Made by a program: the position numbers and the translations under genes. Shown here piece by piece: positions 53,956-62,422 of a stretch of DNA of 64,000 nucleotides. Positions within the stretch are counted from its first letter, which is position 1. Each line of letters starts with the position of its first letter. Source of the stretch: an uncultured Bacteroides sp. (GTDB lineage: Bacteria; Bacteroidota; Bacteroidia; Bacteroidales; Bacteroidaceae). Below the pieces are notes generated by a model that had not been told where the DNA came from, did no database searches, and saw only the letters and a list, made by a program, of their open reading frames with translations. The stretch is taken from the NCBI GenBank assembly GCA_900766005.1, contig CAAFTU010000071.1, forward strand, positions 62,001 to 126,000, given 5' to 3'.

Positions 53956-54858
53956 TTATCTTTCTGCATTGGCAGAGAGATAGGCGAGAATCTCTGTTTC
54001 CTGCTCCGGATGAAACCATCGTATGTCGGCATCACGCTTAAACCAGGTCATTTGTTTGCGTGAATAGATGCGCGAATTCTGTTTTATTTTTTCTATGGCA
54101 AAGGGAAGTTCCCACGCTCCGTCGAGGTAGTTGAACAGTTCTTTGTAGCCCACGGTGTTGAGGGAGTTTTGTTTTCGGTAGGGCAGAACGGAGCGTACTT
54201 CTTCCAGCAATCCTTCTTCCATCATCATGTCTACCCGTCGGTTGATGCGGTCGTAGAGTTCTTCCCGGTCGCGTGTGAGTCCCACCTTGATGATGCGGAA
54301 GGGGCGCTCTTTCTTGCTTTGGGTGCGGAAAGAGGTATAGGTGCGTCCGGTCATGTAGCAGATTTCCAGTGCATGAATCACCCGTTTCGGGTTTTTCAAG
54401 TCGACTTTGCGGTAGTAGTCGGGGTCCAGCAGGCGGAGTTCGCTGCATAGTTGTTCGAGTCCTTCTTCTTCATATTTCTGGAGCATCAGGGCGCGTGTCT
54501 CTGCGTCTACCGTGGGAATGTCGTCTATGCCTTTGCAAATGGCATCTACGTACATCATGGAGCCTCCTGTGAGGACCACGGTGTGATGGCGAGTGAAGAG
54601 TTCGGCCAGTATTTCCATGGCATCGGTCTCGTATTGTGCGGCGCTGTAATAATCGGTCAGGTGGAGGGTGCCGACTAAGTGATGGGGCACACGGGCCAGC
54701 TGTTCGGGGGTGGGGGCAGCCGTGCCTATTTTCAGTTCGGCAAAGAGCTGTCTTGAGTCTGCCGATACAATTTCGGTGTTGAAATGCTCGGCTATTCGCA
54801 AACTTAATTCGGTTTTACCTACGCCCGTGGGGCCAATGAGAACAATGAGTGTGGACAA
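53956..54858 (-). CDS. miaA: tRNA dimethylallyltransferase
   Basis: 300 residues. It adds a dimethylallyl group to A37 of tRNAs reading UNN codons. P-loop [11 protein letters not shown] is at about 9-19; SADSRQLF and the later LTGGSMMY match the family. The C-terminal tRNA-binding part includes [12 protein letters not shown] and [10 protein letters not shown]. It is separated from DPP by a 99-bp gap holding the DPP promoter, and from the pRiA4b-like gene upstream by a terminator, so it is probably transcribed on its own. Confidence 0.96.
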   Translation of the reverse strand: MSTLIVLIGPTGVGKTELSLRIAEHFNTEIVSADSRQLFAELKIGTAAPTPEQLARVPHHLVGTLHLTDYYSAAQYETDAMEILAELFTRHHTVVLTGGSMMYVDAICKGIDDIPTVDAETRALMLQKYEEEGLEQLCSELRLLDPDYYRKVDLKNPKRVIHALEICYMTGRTYTSFRTQSKKERPFRIIKVGLTRDREELYDRINRRVDMMMEEGLLEEVRSVLPYRKQNSLNTVGYKELFNYLDGAWELPFAIEKIKQNSRIYSRKQMTWFKRDADIRWFHPEQETEILAYLSANAER

Positions 54859-54900
54859 TGGAAATAATGTATGAGGTGAATGGATATATATGAATAAAAA

Positions 54901-54935
54901 GTTGAGTGCTGAAACCGGTGATTACAGCACTCAAC
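54901..54935 (-). terminator. Terminator after the lpx-linked operon
   Basis: A perfect 11-bp stem (CAGCACTCAAC/GTTGAGTGCTG) is followed by TTTTTATT on the minus strand, 20 bases past the pRiA4b-like gene. Confidence 0.85.
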
Positions 54936-54955
54936 TCTGAACGCTTAGCGATGAT

Positions 54956-55507
54956 TTAATATTTGTCTTCGTCGTAAGGGTTGCCCGATCCTCCGATATC
55001 AAAGCCTTCCTGATCGAAATCTTCCATGTCGAAGTCTTGGTCACCGTAGAAGTTTTCATCCAAATCGAGTGAACCGCCTGTGGCAGCCATCTCTTCGAAG
55101 TCGACTGTCTGCTTGGGAGCGTCGCCTATTTTCTTGGTACACTTGGCTCCGTTCATCTCTTTTCCTGTGATGATTTCAGACAGTTCAATGAAGAAGCAGC
55201 GTTCGGTCATGTAGTCGAATACGTAGAGCAATTTCTGCTTTTCGTCTTCCACCAGTTCGCTGATCATTGTATCTTTCATTACCCAACTGTCCATTTCCGG
55301 ATTGTCGTCCATTTCTTCCAGGGTAATTTCCTTTTCTTTTTCCCAGTCGTCATCACAGATAAAGAATGAAGTCATCTGGTCGTTGGTGTAGCCTGTTGAT
55401 TTCAGAATTGCTTCGTGAAAATCATAAAAGGTTGCATCCGGATTGATCTGAATTTCTCTGATAAAATCGTCTGCTTCATCAGATATGATGGTAAATCTGT
55501 ATATCAT
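54956..55507 (-). CDS. pRiA4b ORF-3-like protein, unknown function
   Basis: 183 residues with no signal peptide. The first ~120 residues (MIYRFTIISDEADDFIREI; DFHEAILKSTGY; SFFICDDDWEKEKEI; LLYVFDY) match the plasmid pRiA4b ORF-3 family, also annotated as an IS1096 passenger TnpR-like family. The last ~45 residues are a strongly acidic, glycine-rich tail. No transposon ends or transposase genes are nearby, so the mobile-element label is probably misleading here. It lies 21 bases after lpxA and is likely the last gene of the lipid A operon. Confidence 0.78.
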   Translation of the reverse strand: MIYRFTIISDEADDFIREIQINPDATFYDFHEAILKSTGYTNDQMTSFFICDDDWEKEKEITLEEMDDNPEMDSWVMKDTMISELVEDEKQKLLYVFDYMTERCFFIELSEIITGKEMNGAKCTKKIGDAPKQTVDFEEMAATGGSLDLDENFYGDQDFDMEDFDQEGFDIGGSGNPYDEDKY

Positions 55508-55528
55508 AATTTGCTTGATTGAAACTTC

Positions 55529-56296
55529 TTATCTAATTATACCACGTTCTGAATTTCGGATGAAATTGAGGATATACTCTATTTCCGGAGTCTTTTCAAA
55601 TTCATCTTCTATTTTCTTTAATGCCTCGGTTGTGTTTAATCCGCTTTGATAGATAATGCGGTATGCGTTGTGGATTAGTTCAATGACTTCATTGGAAAAA
55701 CCACGGCGGCGCAGACCGATGATATTGATGCCGCTGAAAGCAATGGGTTCACGTCCCGCTATGATATAAGGCGGAATGTCCTTGCTGAAGCGTGAACCGC
55801 CTTGAATCATGACATAACTTCCCACGCGGCAGAACTGGTGCATCAGTACATTGGCACTGATTATCGCATTGTCATCAATGATGATCTCTCCGGCCATTTT
55901 GGTGGAGTTGCCGATAATGCATCCGTTGCCGATGATTGCATCGTGAGCTACGTGTACGCCTTCCATCAACAGGTTGTTGCTTCCAACGACCGTACGCCCT
56001 TTAGCTGCTGTACCGCGGTTGATTGTCACATTCTCGCGGATCAAATTGTTATCTCCAATTTCGGCTGTAGTTTCTTCTCCGCGGAACTTCAAATCTTGCG
56101 GTACGGCTCCAATCACGGCTCCCGGAAAAATGGTGTTTCCGTTTCCGATGCGTGAGCCATATAAGATATTCGCATTGGCCATAATCTTGTTGTTATCGCC
56201 AATTACTACATTTTTATCAATAAATACGAATGGCGCAATTTCTACATTTTCTCCGATTTTAGCTTCGGGATGAATATACGCTAAGGGACTTATCAT
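55529..56296 (-). CDS. lpxA: UDP-N-acetylglucosamine acyltransferase
   Basis: 255 residues, left-handed beta-helix of hexapeptide repeats followed by a C-terminal helical part (NAYRIIYQSGLNTTEALKKI). It puts the first O-linked acyl chain on UDP-GlcNAc in lipid A synthesis. The catalytic His is in GVHVAHDAIIGNG (about 122). Its start is 14 bases after the lpxC-fabZ stop. Confidence 0.96.
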   Translation of the reverse strand: MISPLAYIHPEAKIGENVEIAPFVFIDKNVVIGDNNKIMANANILYGSRIGNGNTIFPGAVIGAVPQDLKFRGEETTAEIGDNNLIRENVTINRGTAAKGRTVVGSNNLLMEGVHVAHDAIIGNGCIIGNSTKMAGEIIIDDNAIISANVLMHQFCRVGSYVMIQGGSRFSKDIPPYIIAGREPIAFSGINIIGLRRRGFSNEVIELIHNAYRIIYQSGLNTTEALKKIEDEFEKTPEIEYILNFIRNSERGIIR

Positions 56297-56310
56297 ATTT
56301 TACTAGTTTA

Positions 56311-57696
56311 TTACTTGTTCTTTACTATCTGTGCCATAAATTCGGCTTCACAGACTACTTTTTCTCCTACGAAAGCATATCCTTTCATGGTAGAAACACC
56401 CCGGCGGATGGGAGCCAGCAGTTCGACACGGAAAATCAGTGTGTCTCCGGGCACCACCTTCTGGCGGAATTTCACTCCATCAATCTTCATGAAATAGGTG
56501 GAGTAGCGGTCGGGTTCGTCTACCGAGTTGAGTACGAGCAAACCACCTACCTGTGCCATGGCTTCTACCTGCAAGACTCCCGGCATCACCGGTTCCTGCG
56601 GGAAATGGCCCTGGAAGAACGGTTCGTTGGAAGTGATATTCTTTACACCTACAATGTAGTTGGCACCGATTTCAATCACTTTGTCTACCAGCTGGAACGG
56701 ATAGCGGTGAGGCAAGAGTTCACGGATGCGGTTTACGTCCATGATGGGCGGACGGCTGCAATCGTAGCTGGGAGCCTGGATTTCGTGCAGACGAATTTCC
56801 TTGCGCATCTGACGGGCAAACTTGTTGTTGATGGTGTGTCCCGGACGGGTAGCAATGATACGGCCTTTGATGGGCTTGCCGATGAGGGCAAGGTCACCGA
56901 TGACATCCAGCAGTTTGTGGCGGGCACATTCGTTGGGCCATACCAGCGGCTTGTGGTTGATGTATCCCAGTTGGCTGGCATCCATGTGAGGCACTCCCAT
57001 GATATCAGCCAGTTTGTCGTAGTTTTCTTGCGACATCAGGCGTTCGTAGATGACGATGGCATTGTCCAAGTCGCCTCCTTTAATCAAACCGGCTGCAAGC
57101 AGCGGCTCAATTTCACGCACAAAAACGAAGGTACGGCTGGCTGCCACTTCGTCTTTGAATTTGCTCATGTCTTCGAGCGTGGCAAACTGGTTGGGAATGA
57201 TGGTTGAATCATAAGAAACCAATACGTTCAGACTGAAGTTTTCGTCAGGTAATACAATGATGGAAGAATCTGTGGCTTCGTCACGGAATTCTATTTTTGA
57301 TTTGATGATATAGAAATCCTTGACAGCACTCTGTTCAATGGTTCCCACCCGTTCGATCTGTTCTACATAATACTGCGCACTACCGTCCAAAATAGGAAAT
57401 TCCGGACCGTTCACCTGGATAAGGCAGTTGTCGATGCCCAAAGCATACAAGGCAGCCATTCCATGTTCCACTGTGCTTACTTTTACTCCGTTCTTCGACA
57501 AGACTGTGCCGCGTGTCGTTTCTGTGACATTGTCGGCCACTGCATCAATGATGGGTTGTCCTTCCAAGTCGATGCGTTGGATTTTATATCCATGATTGTC
57601 TGGAGCAGGATTAAATGTAACTGTAAGGTCAAGTCCAGTGTGAAGACCCTTCCCGCTTAGTGAAAAGCTTTCTTTCAGCGTTTTTTGTTTCAGCAT
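56311..57696 (-). CDS. lpxC-fabZ: Bifunctional LpxC deacetylase / FabZ dehydratase
   Basis: 461 residues, a fusion typical of Bacteroidetes. Residues about 1-305 are LpxC, the zinc enzyme that commits UDP-acyl-GlcNAc to lipid A; zinc ligands lie in VEHGMAALYALG and HKLLDVIGDLAL. Residues about 315-461 are the hotdog-fold FabZ (beta-hydroxyacyl-ACP dehydratase) with LLPHRYPFQLVDKV and the catalytic GHFPQEPVMPGVL. The fusion joins the enzyme that uses hydroxyacyl-ACP-derived chains to one that competes for the same pool. Confidence 0.97.
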   Translation of the reverse strand: MLKQKTLKESFSLSGKGLHTGLDLTVTFNPAPDNHGYKIQRIDLEGQPIIDAVADNVTETTRGTVLSKNGVKVSTVEHGMAALYALGIDNCLIQVNGPEFPILDGSAQYYVEQIERVGTIEQSAVKDFYIIKSKIEFRDEATDSSIIVLPDENFSLNVLVSYDSTIIPNQFATLEDMSKFKDEVAASRTFVFVREIEPLLAAGLIKGGDLDNAIVIYERLMSQENYDKLADIMGVPHMDASQLGYINHKPLVWPNECARHKLLDVIGDLALIGKPIKGRIIATRPGHTINNKFARQMRKEIRLHEIQAPSYDCSRPPIMDVNRIRELLPHRYPFQLVDKVIEIGANYIVGVKNITSNEPFFQGHFPQEPVMPGVLQVEAMAQVGGLLVLNSVDEPDRYSTYFMKIDGVKFRQKVVPGDTLIFRVELLAPIRRGVSTMKGYAFVGEKVVCEAEFMAQIVKNK

Positions 57697-57699
57697 TGG

Positions 57700-58740
57700 T
57701 TACTTATTTAATTGTTGTTTTAATTCTTCTACTTCTTTACGTAAATTGTTCAGTTCGGTATACATGTCTGGCAGTTTCTTGGCCATCACTGCAGCCTTGA
57801 AATAGGCTTTGGGCTCCATTGGAGGCGTACCGATGAGCTGGCTGTGGGCCTTGATGCTTCCGGGCACTCCCGACTGGGCTCCCAAGTTGACATGATCGCC
57901 TATCTTGATGTGTCCGGCAATGCCTACCTGGCCTCCGAACATACACCATTCTCCTACTTTCGTGGAGCCGGCAATACCTACCTGGGCTGCCATCACTGTG
58001 TGAGAACCGATTTCGTCATTGTGGGCTATCTGTACGAGGTTGTCGATTTTAGCACCACTGTGAATAATCGTTGCACCCATGGTGGCACGGTCTACACAGG
58101 CGTTGGCACCGATGTCTACTTTATCTTCCAGCACCACAATTCCGATTTGCGGAATCTTGTCATATCCGTTGGGTGTAGGGGCAAAACCAAACCCGTCGGC
58201 TCCGATCACCGCTCCGGAATGGAGGATACATTCGTTGCCGATGCGGCAGTCGTGATAGACGTTTACATGCGAATAGAGCAAGCATCCGTTGCCTACCTTT
58301 ACTCCGTCACCGATGAAAGTGTGGGGATAGATTTGTGTATTATCTCCGATGACAGCATTTTCGCCTACATAGGCAAAAGCACCGATATATACATTTTCTC
58401 CAATCCGGGCAGACGGAGAAACAAAAGCCAATGAGTCGATTCCTTGTTTTTTAGGTTTGCTCATTTCATAGAGGTTGAGCAGTTTAGCAAGGCTTTCGTA
58501 AGCGTTGTCTACTTTGATTAAAGTAGTATTGATTTCATGCTCGGGAGTGAAATCTTTATTTACTAAGACAATGCTTGATTGTGTTTCGTAGATATAAGGT
58601 GTATATTTGGGGTTTGACAGGAAAGAAATAGCTCCGGGCATTCCTTCTTCTATTTTAGCGAATGTATGCACCGTTGCGTTTTCGTCTCCAACGATTTCCC
58701 CCTGGATAAATGCTGCAATTTGCTTAGCCGAGAACTCCAT
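57700..58740 (-). CDS. lpxD: UDP-3-O-acylglucosamine N-acyltransferase
   Basis: 346 residues. An N-terminal uridine-binding domain (about 1-100) is followed by hexapeptide repeats of the left-handed beta-helix and a C-terminal helix ([21 protein letters not shown]). The catalytic His is in [14 protein letters not shown]. It adds the N-linked acyl chain in lipid A synthesis. It is the first gene of the lpxD - lpxC/fabZ - lpxA run, with gaps of 3 and 14 bases, and has a long untranslated leader. Confidence 0.96.
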   Translation of the reverse strand: MEFSAKQIAAFIQGEIVGDENATVHTFAKIEEGMPGAISFLSNPKYTPYIYETQSSIVLVNKDFTPEHEINTTLIKVDNAYESLAKLLNLYEMSKPKKQGIDSLAFVSPSARIGENVYIGAFAYVGENAVIGDNTQIYPHTFIGDGVKVGNGCLLYSHVNVYHDCRIGNECILHSGAVIGADGFGFAPTPNGYDKIPQIGIVVLEDKVDIGANACVDRATMGATIIHSGAKIDNLVQIAHNDEIGSHTVMAAQVGIAGSTKVGEWCMFGGQVGIAGHIKIGDHVNLGAQSGVPGSIKAHSQLIGTPPMEPKAYFKAAVMAKKLPDMYTELNNLRKEVEELKQQLNK

Positions 58741-58940
58741 GTCTTTATTTTAATTTTAATTAGTTCACAAATAACGGATTTTTTTTTCAGATTTCCGTGC
58801 TATTATATGAATATTTTATGTTTATCTACTAAAAGGTGGTTTTCCTACTGTCATTTGCCGCGTTGTATATCTCCTTTCGATGGGGGTTGAGACACACGGG
58901 TTCGCTTCGGAAAGGGGATGTCTAACTGACGTCTGACATG

Positions 58941-58973
58941 CAAAGTTAATTCTTTTTTTTGGTCTTCAGCAAT
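58941..58973 (-). promoter_or_regulatory. Probable promoter of the lpx operon
   Basis: The minus strand shows ATTG (58970-58973), 21 bases, TAACTTTG (58941-58948). If used, the transcript begins near 58934, leaving a leader of about 190 bases before lpxD. Confidence 0.55.
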
Positions 58974-59154
58974 AGCCTTCCATGATTTTTCTACTTTCCA
59001 TGTTTTTCGGCTTATTGTCTTTGTTCTCTATAGGTGGCTCGTCTTTTATGGGAGGGCTTCGGAGCTGTTTGTCGGGAGGGAGGCGGTGCAGAGCAGCAGT
59101 TGTATGGTCCGTTCTGATGATTTTCGGAAGAATGAAGGGGCTGGATATGAAGAA

Positions 59155-59198
59155 AATAGGGAGAAGTAAACGTTCGCTTCCGCTTCCTTCTCCCTATT
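59155..59198 (-). terminator. pyrF operon terminator
   Basis: A perfect 12-bp stem (AATAGGGAGAAG/CTTCTCCCTATT) with a 20-base loop is followed by TTCTTC on the minus strand, 11 bases past the pyrF stop. Confidence 0.8.
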
Positions 59199-59208
59199 GG
59201 TTGTTTTA

Positions 59209-60039
59209 TTATTCGTTTGTCAGTTTTTTCAATTGTTCAGCCATTTGTGCCTGCACTTCTTGTGCTGCTGCACGGGCTGCTTCGGCAAATTTCTCGGTTT
59301 TGTCTACGTAGATAATGCCGCGTGAAGAATTGACAATCAAGCCACAGGTGCTGTTCATTCCGTATTTGCACACTTCTTCGAGCGAACCGCCCTGTGCACC
59401 GATGCCCGGTACCAAAAGGAAGTGGTTCGGAACAATCTTGCGGATGTCTTCGAAAGCGCGTCCCTGAGTAGCACCTACTACATACATCATGCGGTCGTCG
59501 CCTGCCCAGTCTTGCGATTTGCGCAACACCTTTTCAAACAAACGTTCTCCGTTGGGATCTTCTGTCAACTGGAAGTCGTGAGAGCCCTTGTTGGATGTCA
59601 GTGCCAGAAGGATGACCCATTTTCCCTCGTAGGTGAGGAACGGAGTCACGCTGTCTTCACCCATGTAGGGAGCCACCGTCACAGAGTCGATGTTCAGTTC
59701 TTCGAAGAACGTGCGGGCATACATAGCGGATGTATTGCCGATATCGCCGCGTTTCGCATCTGCGATGATAAATTGGTCGGGATAGTTTTCCTTGATGTAG
59801 TTTACGGTCTTTTCAAAAGCAATCCATCCTTTCACTCCCATGCTTTCATAGAAAGCCAGGTTGGGTTTATAAGCAATACATAAGTCGGCTGTCACATCAA
59901 TGATGGCTTTGTTGAATGCAAAGATAGGATCTTCTTCCTTCAACAGATGTTCCGGAATCTTTTTGATGTCCGTGTCCAGACCTACGCACAGGAATGATTG
60001 CTTGCGTTGTATGTTTTCAAATAACTGTTCTTTCGTCAT
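59209..60039 (-). CDS. pyrF: Orotidine 5'-phosphate decarboxylase (type 2)
   Basis: 276 residues, the longer type 2 form. It makes UMP from OMP. The start ([17 protein letters not shown]) and the catalytic [10 protein letters not shown] (Asp-Lys-Asp of the active site, about 95-104) are clear, as is the C-terminal [11 protein letters not shown] phosphate loop. It is the last gene of purM-prfA-pyrF, 18 bases after prfA. Confidence 0.96.
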   Translation of the reverse strand: MTKEQLFENIQRKQSFLCVGLDTDIKKIPEHLLKEEDPIFAFNKAIIDVTADLCIAYKPNLAFYESMGVKGWIAFEKTVNYIKENYPDQFIIADAKRGDIGNTSAMYARTFFEELNIDSVTVAPYMGEDSVTPFLTYEGKWVILLALTSNKGSHDFQLTEDPNGERLFEKVLRKSQDWAGDDRMMYVVGATQGRAFEDIRKIVPNHFLLVPGIGAQGGSLEEVCKYGMNSTCGLIVNSSRGIIYVDKTEKFAEAARAAAQEVQAQMAEQLKKLTNE

Positions 60040-60057
60040 GGCTTTATACTTTTTAGA

Positions 60058-61170
60058 TTATAATTCGCTTTCTTTCAATCGCTCTGCATTTTCGGCAACA
60101 ATCAAGTGGTCGATGCAATCTTGAATGTCGCCATCCATGAAGGCGGCGAGGTTATAAATGGTATAGTTGATGCGGTGGTCGGTGATTCGTCCCTGCGGAT
60201 AATTGTATGTACGGATCTTGGCCGAACGGTCGCCGGTAGATACCATCGTTTTTCGTTTGGAGGCGATGTCATCGATGTATTTCTGGTGCTCCTTGTCGTA
60301 GATGAACGTACGCAGGCGGGCCAGTGCGCGCTCTTTGTTCTTGGGCTGGTCGCGTGTTTCGGTACACTCAATCAGGATCTCCTCCGATACGCCGGTATTG
60401 GGGTTCTTCCAAATGTAGCGCAGACGCACACCCGATTCCACTTTGTTTACGTTCTGTCCGCCGGCACCGCCGCTTCGGAAAGTATCCCATTTGATTTCAC
60501 CTTCGTTGATGACCACGTCAAACTCTTCCGCTTCGGGGAGAACGGCAACGGAGGCAGCCGATGTGTGAACACGGCCCTGCGTTTCGGTGGCCGGCACGCG
60601 CTGTACGCGGTGCACTCCCGATTCGTATTTCAGAATTCCATATACATTGTCACCGGTGACACTGCACACAATTTCCTTGAAACCGCCGGCAGTTCCTTCG
60701 TTGGCACTCGAAACTTCCATTTTCCATCCCTTGGATTCACAGAACTTGGCATACATGCGGAAGAGGTCGCCGGCAAAAATAGCGGCTTCATCTCCTCCGG
60801 CGCCACCCCGGATTTCAAGGATGGCGTTCTTGCTGTCTTGCGGGTCGGCAGGGACCAGCATCAACTTGATTTCTTCTTCCAATACCGGAAGACGTTCCTG
60901 GCTGATGTCCATTTCTTCTTTGGCCATTTCACGCATGTCTGCATCCGACTCGCTGGCAAGAATGTTTTTCGCTTCCTCGATGTTGCCCAGCAGTTGCATA
61001 TACTCTTTGCGGGCTTTCATCAGGTCGTCCAATTCCTTGTATTCCTTCGTCAGTTTGACATAGCGTTTTTGGTCGGCAATGACCGACGGGTCGGTGATCA
61101 GTGTCGATATCTCTTCAAAACGTGCAACAAGGCCGTCCAATTTTTCTAGTAAGGTACTGTTCTCTGCCAT
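60058..61170 (-). CDS. prfA: Peptide chain release factor 1
   Basis: 370 residues. The peptidyl-hydrolysis motif GGQ is in RSGGAGGQNVNKVESG (about 236), and the PAT tripeptide in RVQRVPATETQGR identifies RF1 (reads UAA and UAG), not RF2. The N-terminal helical domain and length are normal. It lies between purM (3 bases away) and pyrF (18 bases), so a termination factor is placed with nucleotide synthesis genes in one operon. RF3 is encoded at 17-18.5 kb. Confidence 0.97.
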   Translation of the reverse strand: MAENSTLLEKLDGLVARFEEISTLITDPSVIADQKRYVKLTKEYKELDDLMKARKEYMQLLGNIEEAKNILASESDADMREMAKEEMDISQERLPVLEEEIKLMLVPADPQDSKNAILEIRGGAGGDEAAIFAGDLFRMYAKFCESKGWKMEVSSANEGTAGGFKEIVCSVTGDNVYGILKYESGVHRVQRVPATETQGRVHTSAASVAVLPEAEEFDVVINEGEIKWDTFRSGGAGGQNVNKVESGVRLRYIWKNPNTGVSEEILIECTETRDQPKNKERALARLRTFIYDKEHQKYIDDIASKRKTMVSTGDRSAKIRTYNYPQGRITDHRINYTIYNLAAFMDGDIQDCIDHLIVAENAERLKESEL

Positions 61171-61173
61171 TCT

Positions 61174-62340
61174 TTAATATCTGAATTCTCCGAATTCGCT
61201 CTTGATGATTAATTCTTTGTGGTCGCACTCTTCTATGCGTCCTACAATCTGTGCCGGAATGCCGAATGATTCGGAAATAGCAATCACTTCTTGTGCATGT
61301 TCCGGTGACAGGTACACTTCTAGACGGTGGCCCATGTTGAACACTTTGTACATTTCTGCCCAGTCGGTACCGCTCTGTTCCTGAATGGTCTTGAACAACG
61401 GAGGAACCGGGAACAGGTTGTCTTTCACTACGCGGACGTTGTCTACGAAATGCAGCACTTTGGTCTGTGCACCGCCGGAGCAGTGAACCATTCCGTGGAT
61501 TTCCGGACGCAGTGCATCAAGCAGCTTCTTCACCACCGGTGCATACGTACGGGTAGGAGAAAGAACCAGCTTGCCGGCATTGACGGGAGCATTTTCTACG
61601 CTGTCTGTCAGGTTCAGTTTGCCCGAGTAAACCAGTTCTTGGGGCACAGCTGCATCGTAGCTTTCCGGATATTTTTCTGCCAGGTATTTGCCGAACACAT
61701 CGTGACGGGCACTGGTTAGTCCGTTGCTTCCCATACCGCCGTTGTATTCTTTTTCATAAGTGGCCTGGCCGTAAGATGCCAATCCCACGATGACATCACC
61801 CGGGCGGATGTTGGCATTGTCGATGACATCCGAACGCTTCATGCGGCAAGTCACGGTAGAGTCTACAATGATGGTGCGCACCAGGTCGCCTACGTCGGCT
61901 GTTTCACCGCCGGTTGCATACACGCCGACACCCATTTCACGCAGTTCGGCCAGCAGTTCGTCTGTACCATTGATGATGGCAGAGATGACTTCTCCCGGAA
62001 TCAGCAGTTTGTTGCGGCCGATGGTGGAAGATACGAGGATGTTGTCAACAGCTCCCACGCACAGCAGGTCGTCGATGTTCATAATCAGGGCATCCTGTGC
62101 AATTCCTTTCCATACCGACAGGTCGCCTGTTTCTTTCCAGTACAGATAAGCCAAAGAAGATTTGGTACCTGCACCGTCGGCATGCATGATGTTGCAATAC
62201 TCCGGATCACCTCCCAGAATGTCGGGGATGATTTTACAGAATGCTTTCGGGAAAATTCCTTTGTCTATGTTCTTGATGGCGTTGTGCACATCTTCTTTCG
62301 ATGCGCTTACTCCGCGCATCATGTATCGTTGATTACTCAT
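61174..62340 (-). CDS. purM: Phosphoribosylformylglycinamidine cyclo-ligase (AIR synthetase)
   Basis: 388 residues, longer than the ~345 of E. coli PurM but normal for Bacteroidetes. It closes the imidazole ring of AIR using ATP. MHADGAGTKSSLAYLYW and the MNIDDLLCVGA and ATGGETADVGDL segments are the ATP-binding/AIRS core; the C-terminal half includes MVHCSGGAQTKVLHFVD. It heads the purM-prfA-pyrF operon. Confidence 0.95.
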   Translation of the reverse strand: MSNQRYMMRGVSASKEDVHNAIKNIDKGIFPKAFCKIIPDILGGDPEYCNIMHADGAGTKSSLAYLYWKETGDLSVWKGIAQDALIMNIDDLLCVGAVDNILVSSTIGRNKLLIPGEVISAIINGTDELLAELREMGVGVYATGGETADVGDLVRTIIVDSTVTCRMKRSDVIDNANIRPGDVIVGLASYGQATYEKEYNGGMGSNGLTSARHDVFGKYLAEKYPESYDAAVPQELVYSGKLNLTDSVENAPVNAGKLVLSPTRTYAPVVKKLLDALRPEIHGMVHCSGGAQTKVLHFVDNVRVVKDNLFPVPPLFKTIQEQSGTDWAEMYKVFNMGHRLEVYLSPEHAQEVIAISESFGIPAQIVGRIEECDHKELIIKSEFGEFRY

Positions 62341-62368
62341 GAGTGATAGAATTATGTATATACAATTA

Positions 62369-62399
62369 CAAAAGTACTGCTTTTTTTTATAAAGTCAAT
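62369..62399 (-). promoter_or_regulatory. purM promoter
   Basis: The minus strand shows ATTG (62396-62399), 19 bases, TACTTTTG (62369-62376). The predicted start is near 62362, about 20 bases before purM. Its -33 lies inside the weak hairpin that follows the upstream hydrolase. Confidence 0.65.
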
Positions 62400-62411
62400 T
62401 ATATTGGCTTT
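62391..62411 (-). terminator. Weak hairpin after the alpha/beta hydrolase
   Basis: A 9-bp stem (AAAGCCAAT with ATTGACTTT, one G-T pair) with a 3-base loop lies 12 bases past the stop. The T run after it is only TTT, so it may be a weak terminator. Confidence 0.4.
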
Positions 62412-62422
62412 TTATCAGCGGA

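Larger units (their letters stand above)
58741..59208. other. 468-bp gap: lpxD leader and pyrF terminator
   Basis: No gene is convincing. It holds the lpxD promoter (58941-58973), about 190 bases of leader, some 180 bases of undistinguished sequence and the pyrF terminator. An open frame on the plus strand (58982-59311) runs into pyrF and has no coding character. Confidence 0.65.

Noticed and set aside
54956..55507. Mobile element suggested by the IS1096/pRiA4b family name
   Set aside because: No inverted ends, transposase or target duplication nearby, and the gene sits cleanly in an operon.
58982..59311. 109-codon ORF between lpxD and pyrF
   Set aside because: It crosses the pyrF terminator and runs into the end of pyrF on the opposite strand; composition is Cys/Ser/Phe-rich and not protein-like.
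60106..61149. 347-codon open frame antisense to prfA
   Set aside because: Mirror frame of a conserved gene, with a Phe/Val/Gly-rich composition that comes from the codons opposite.
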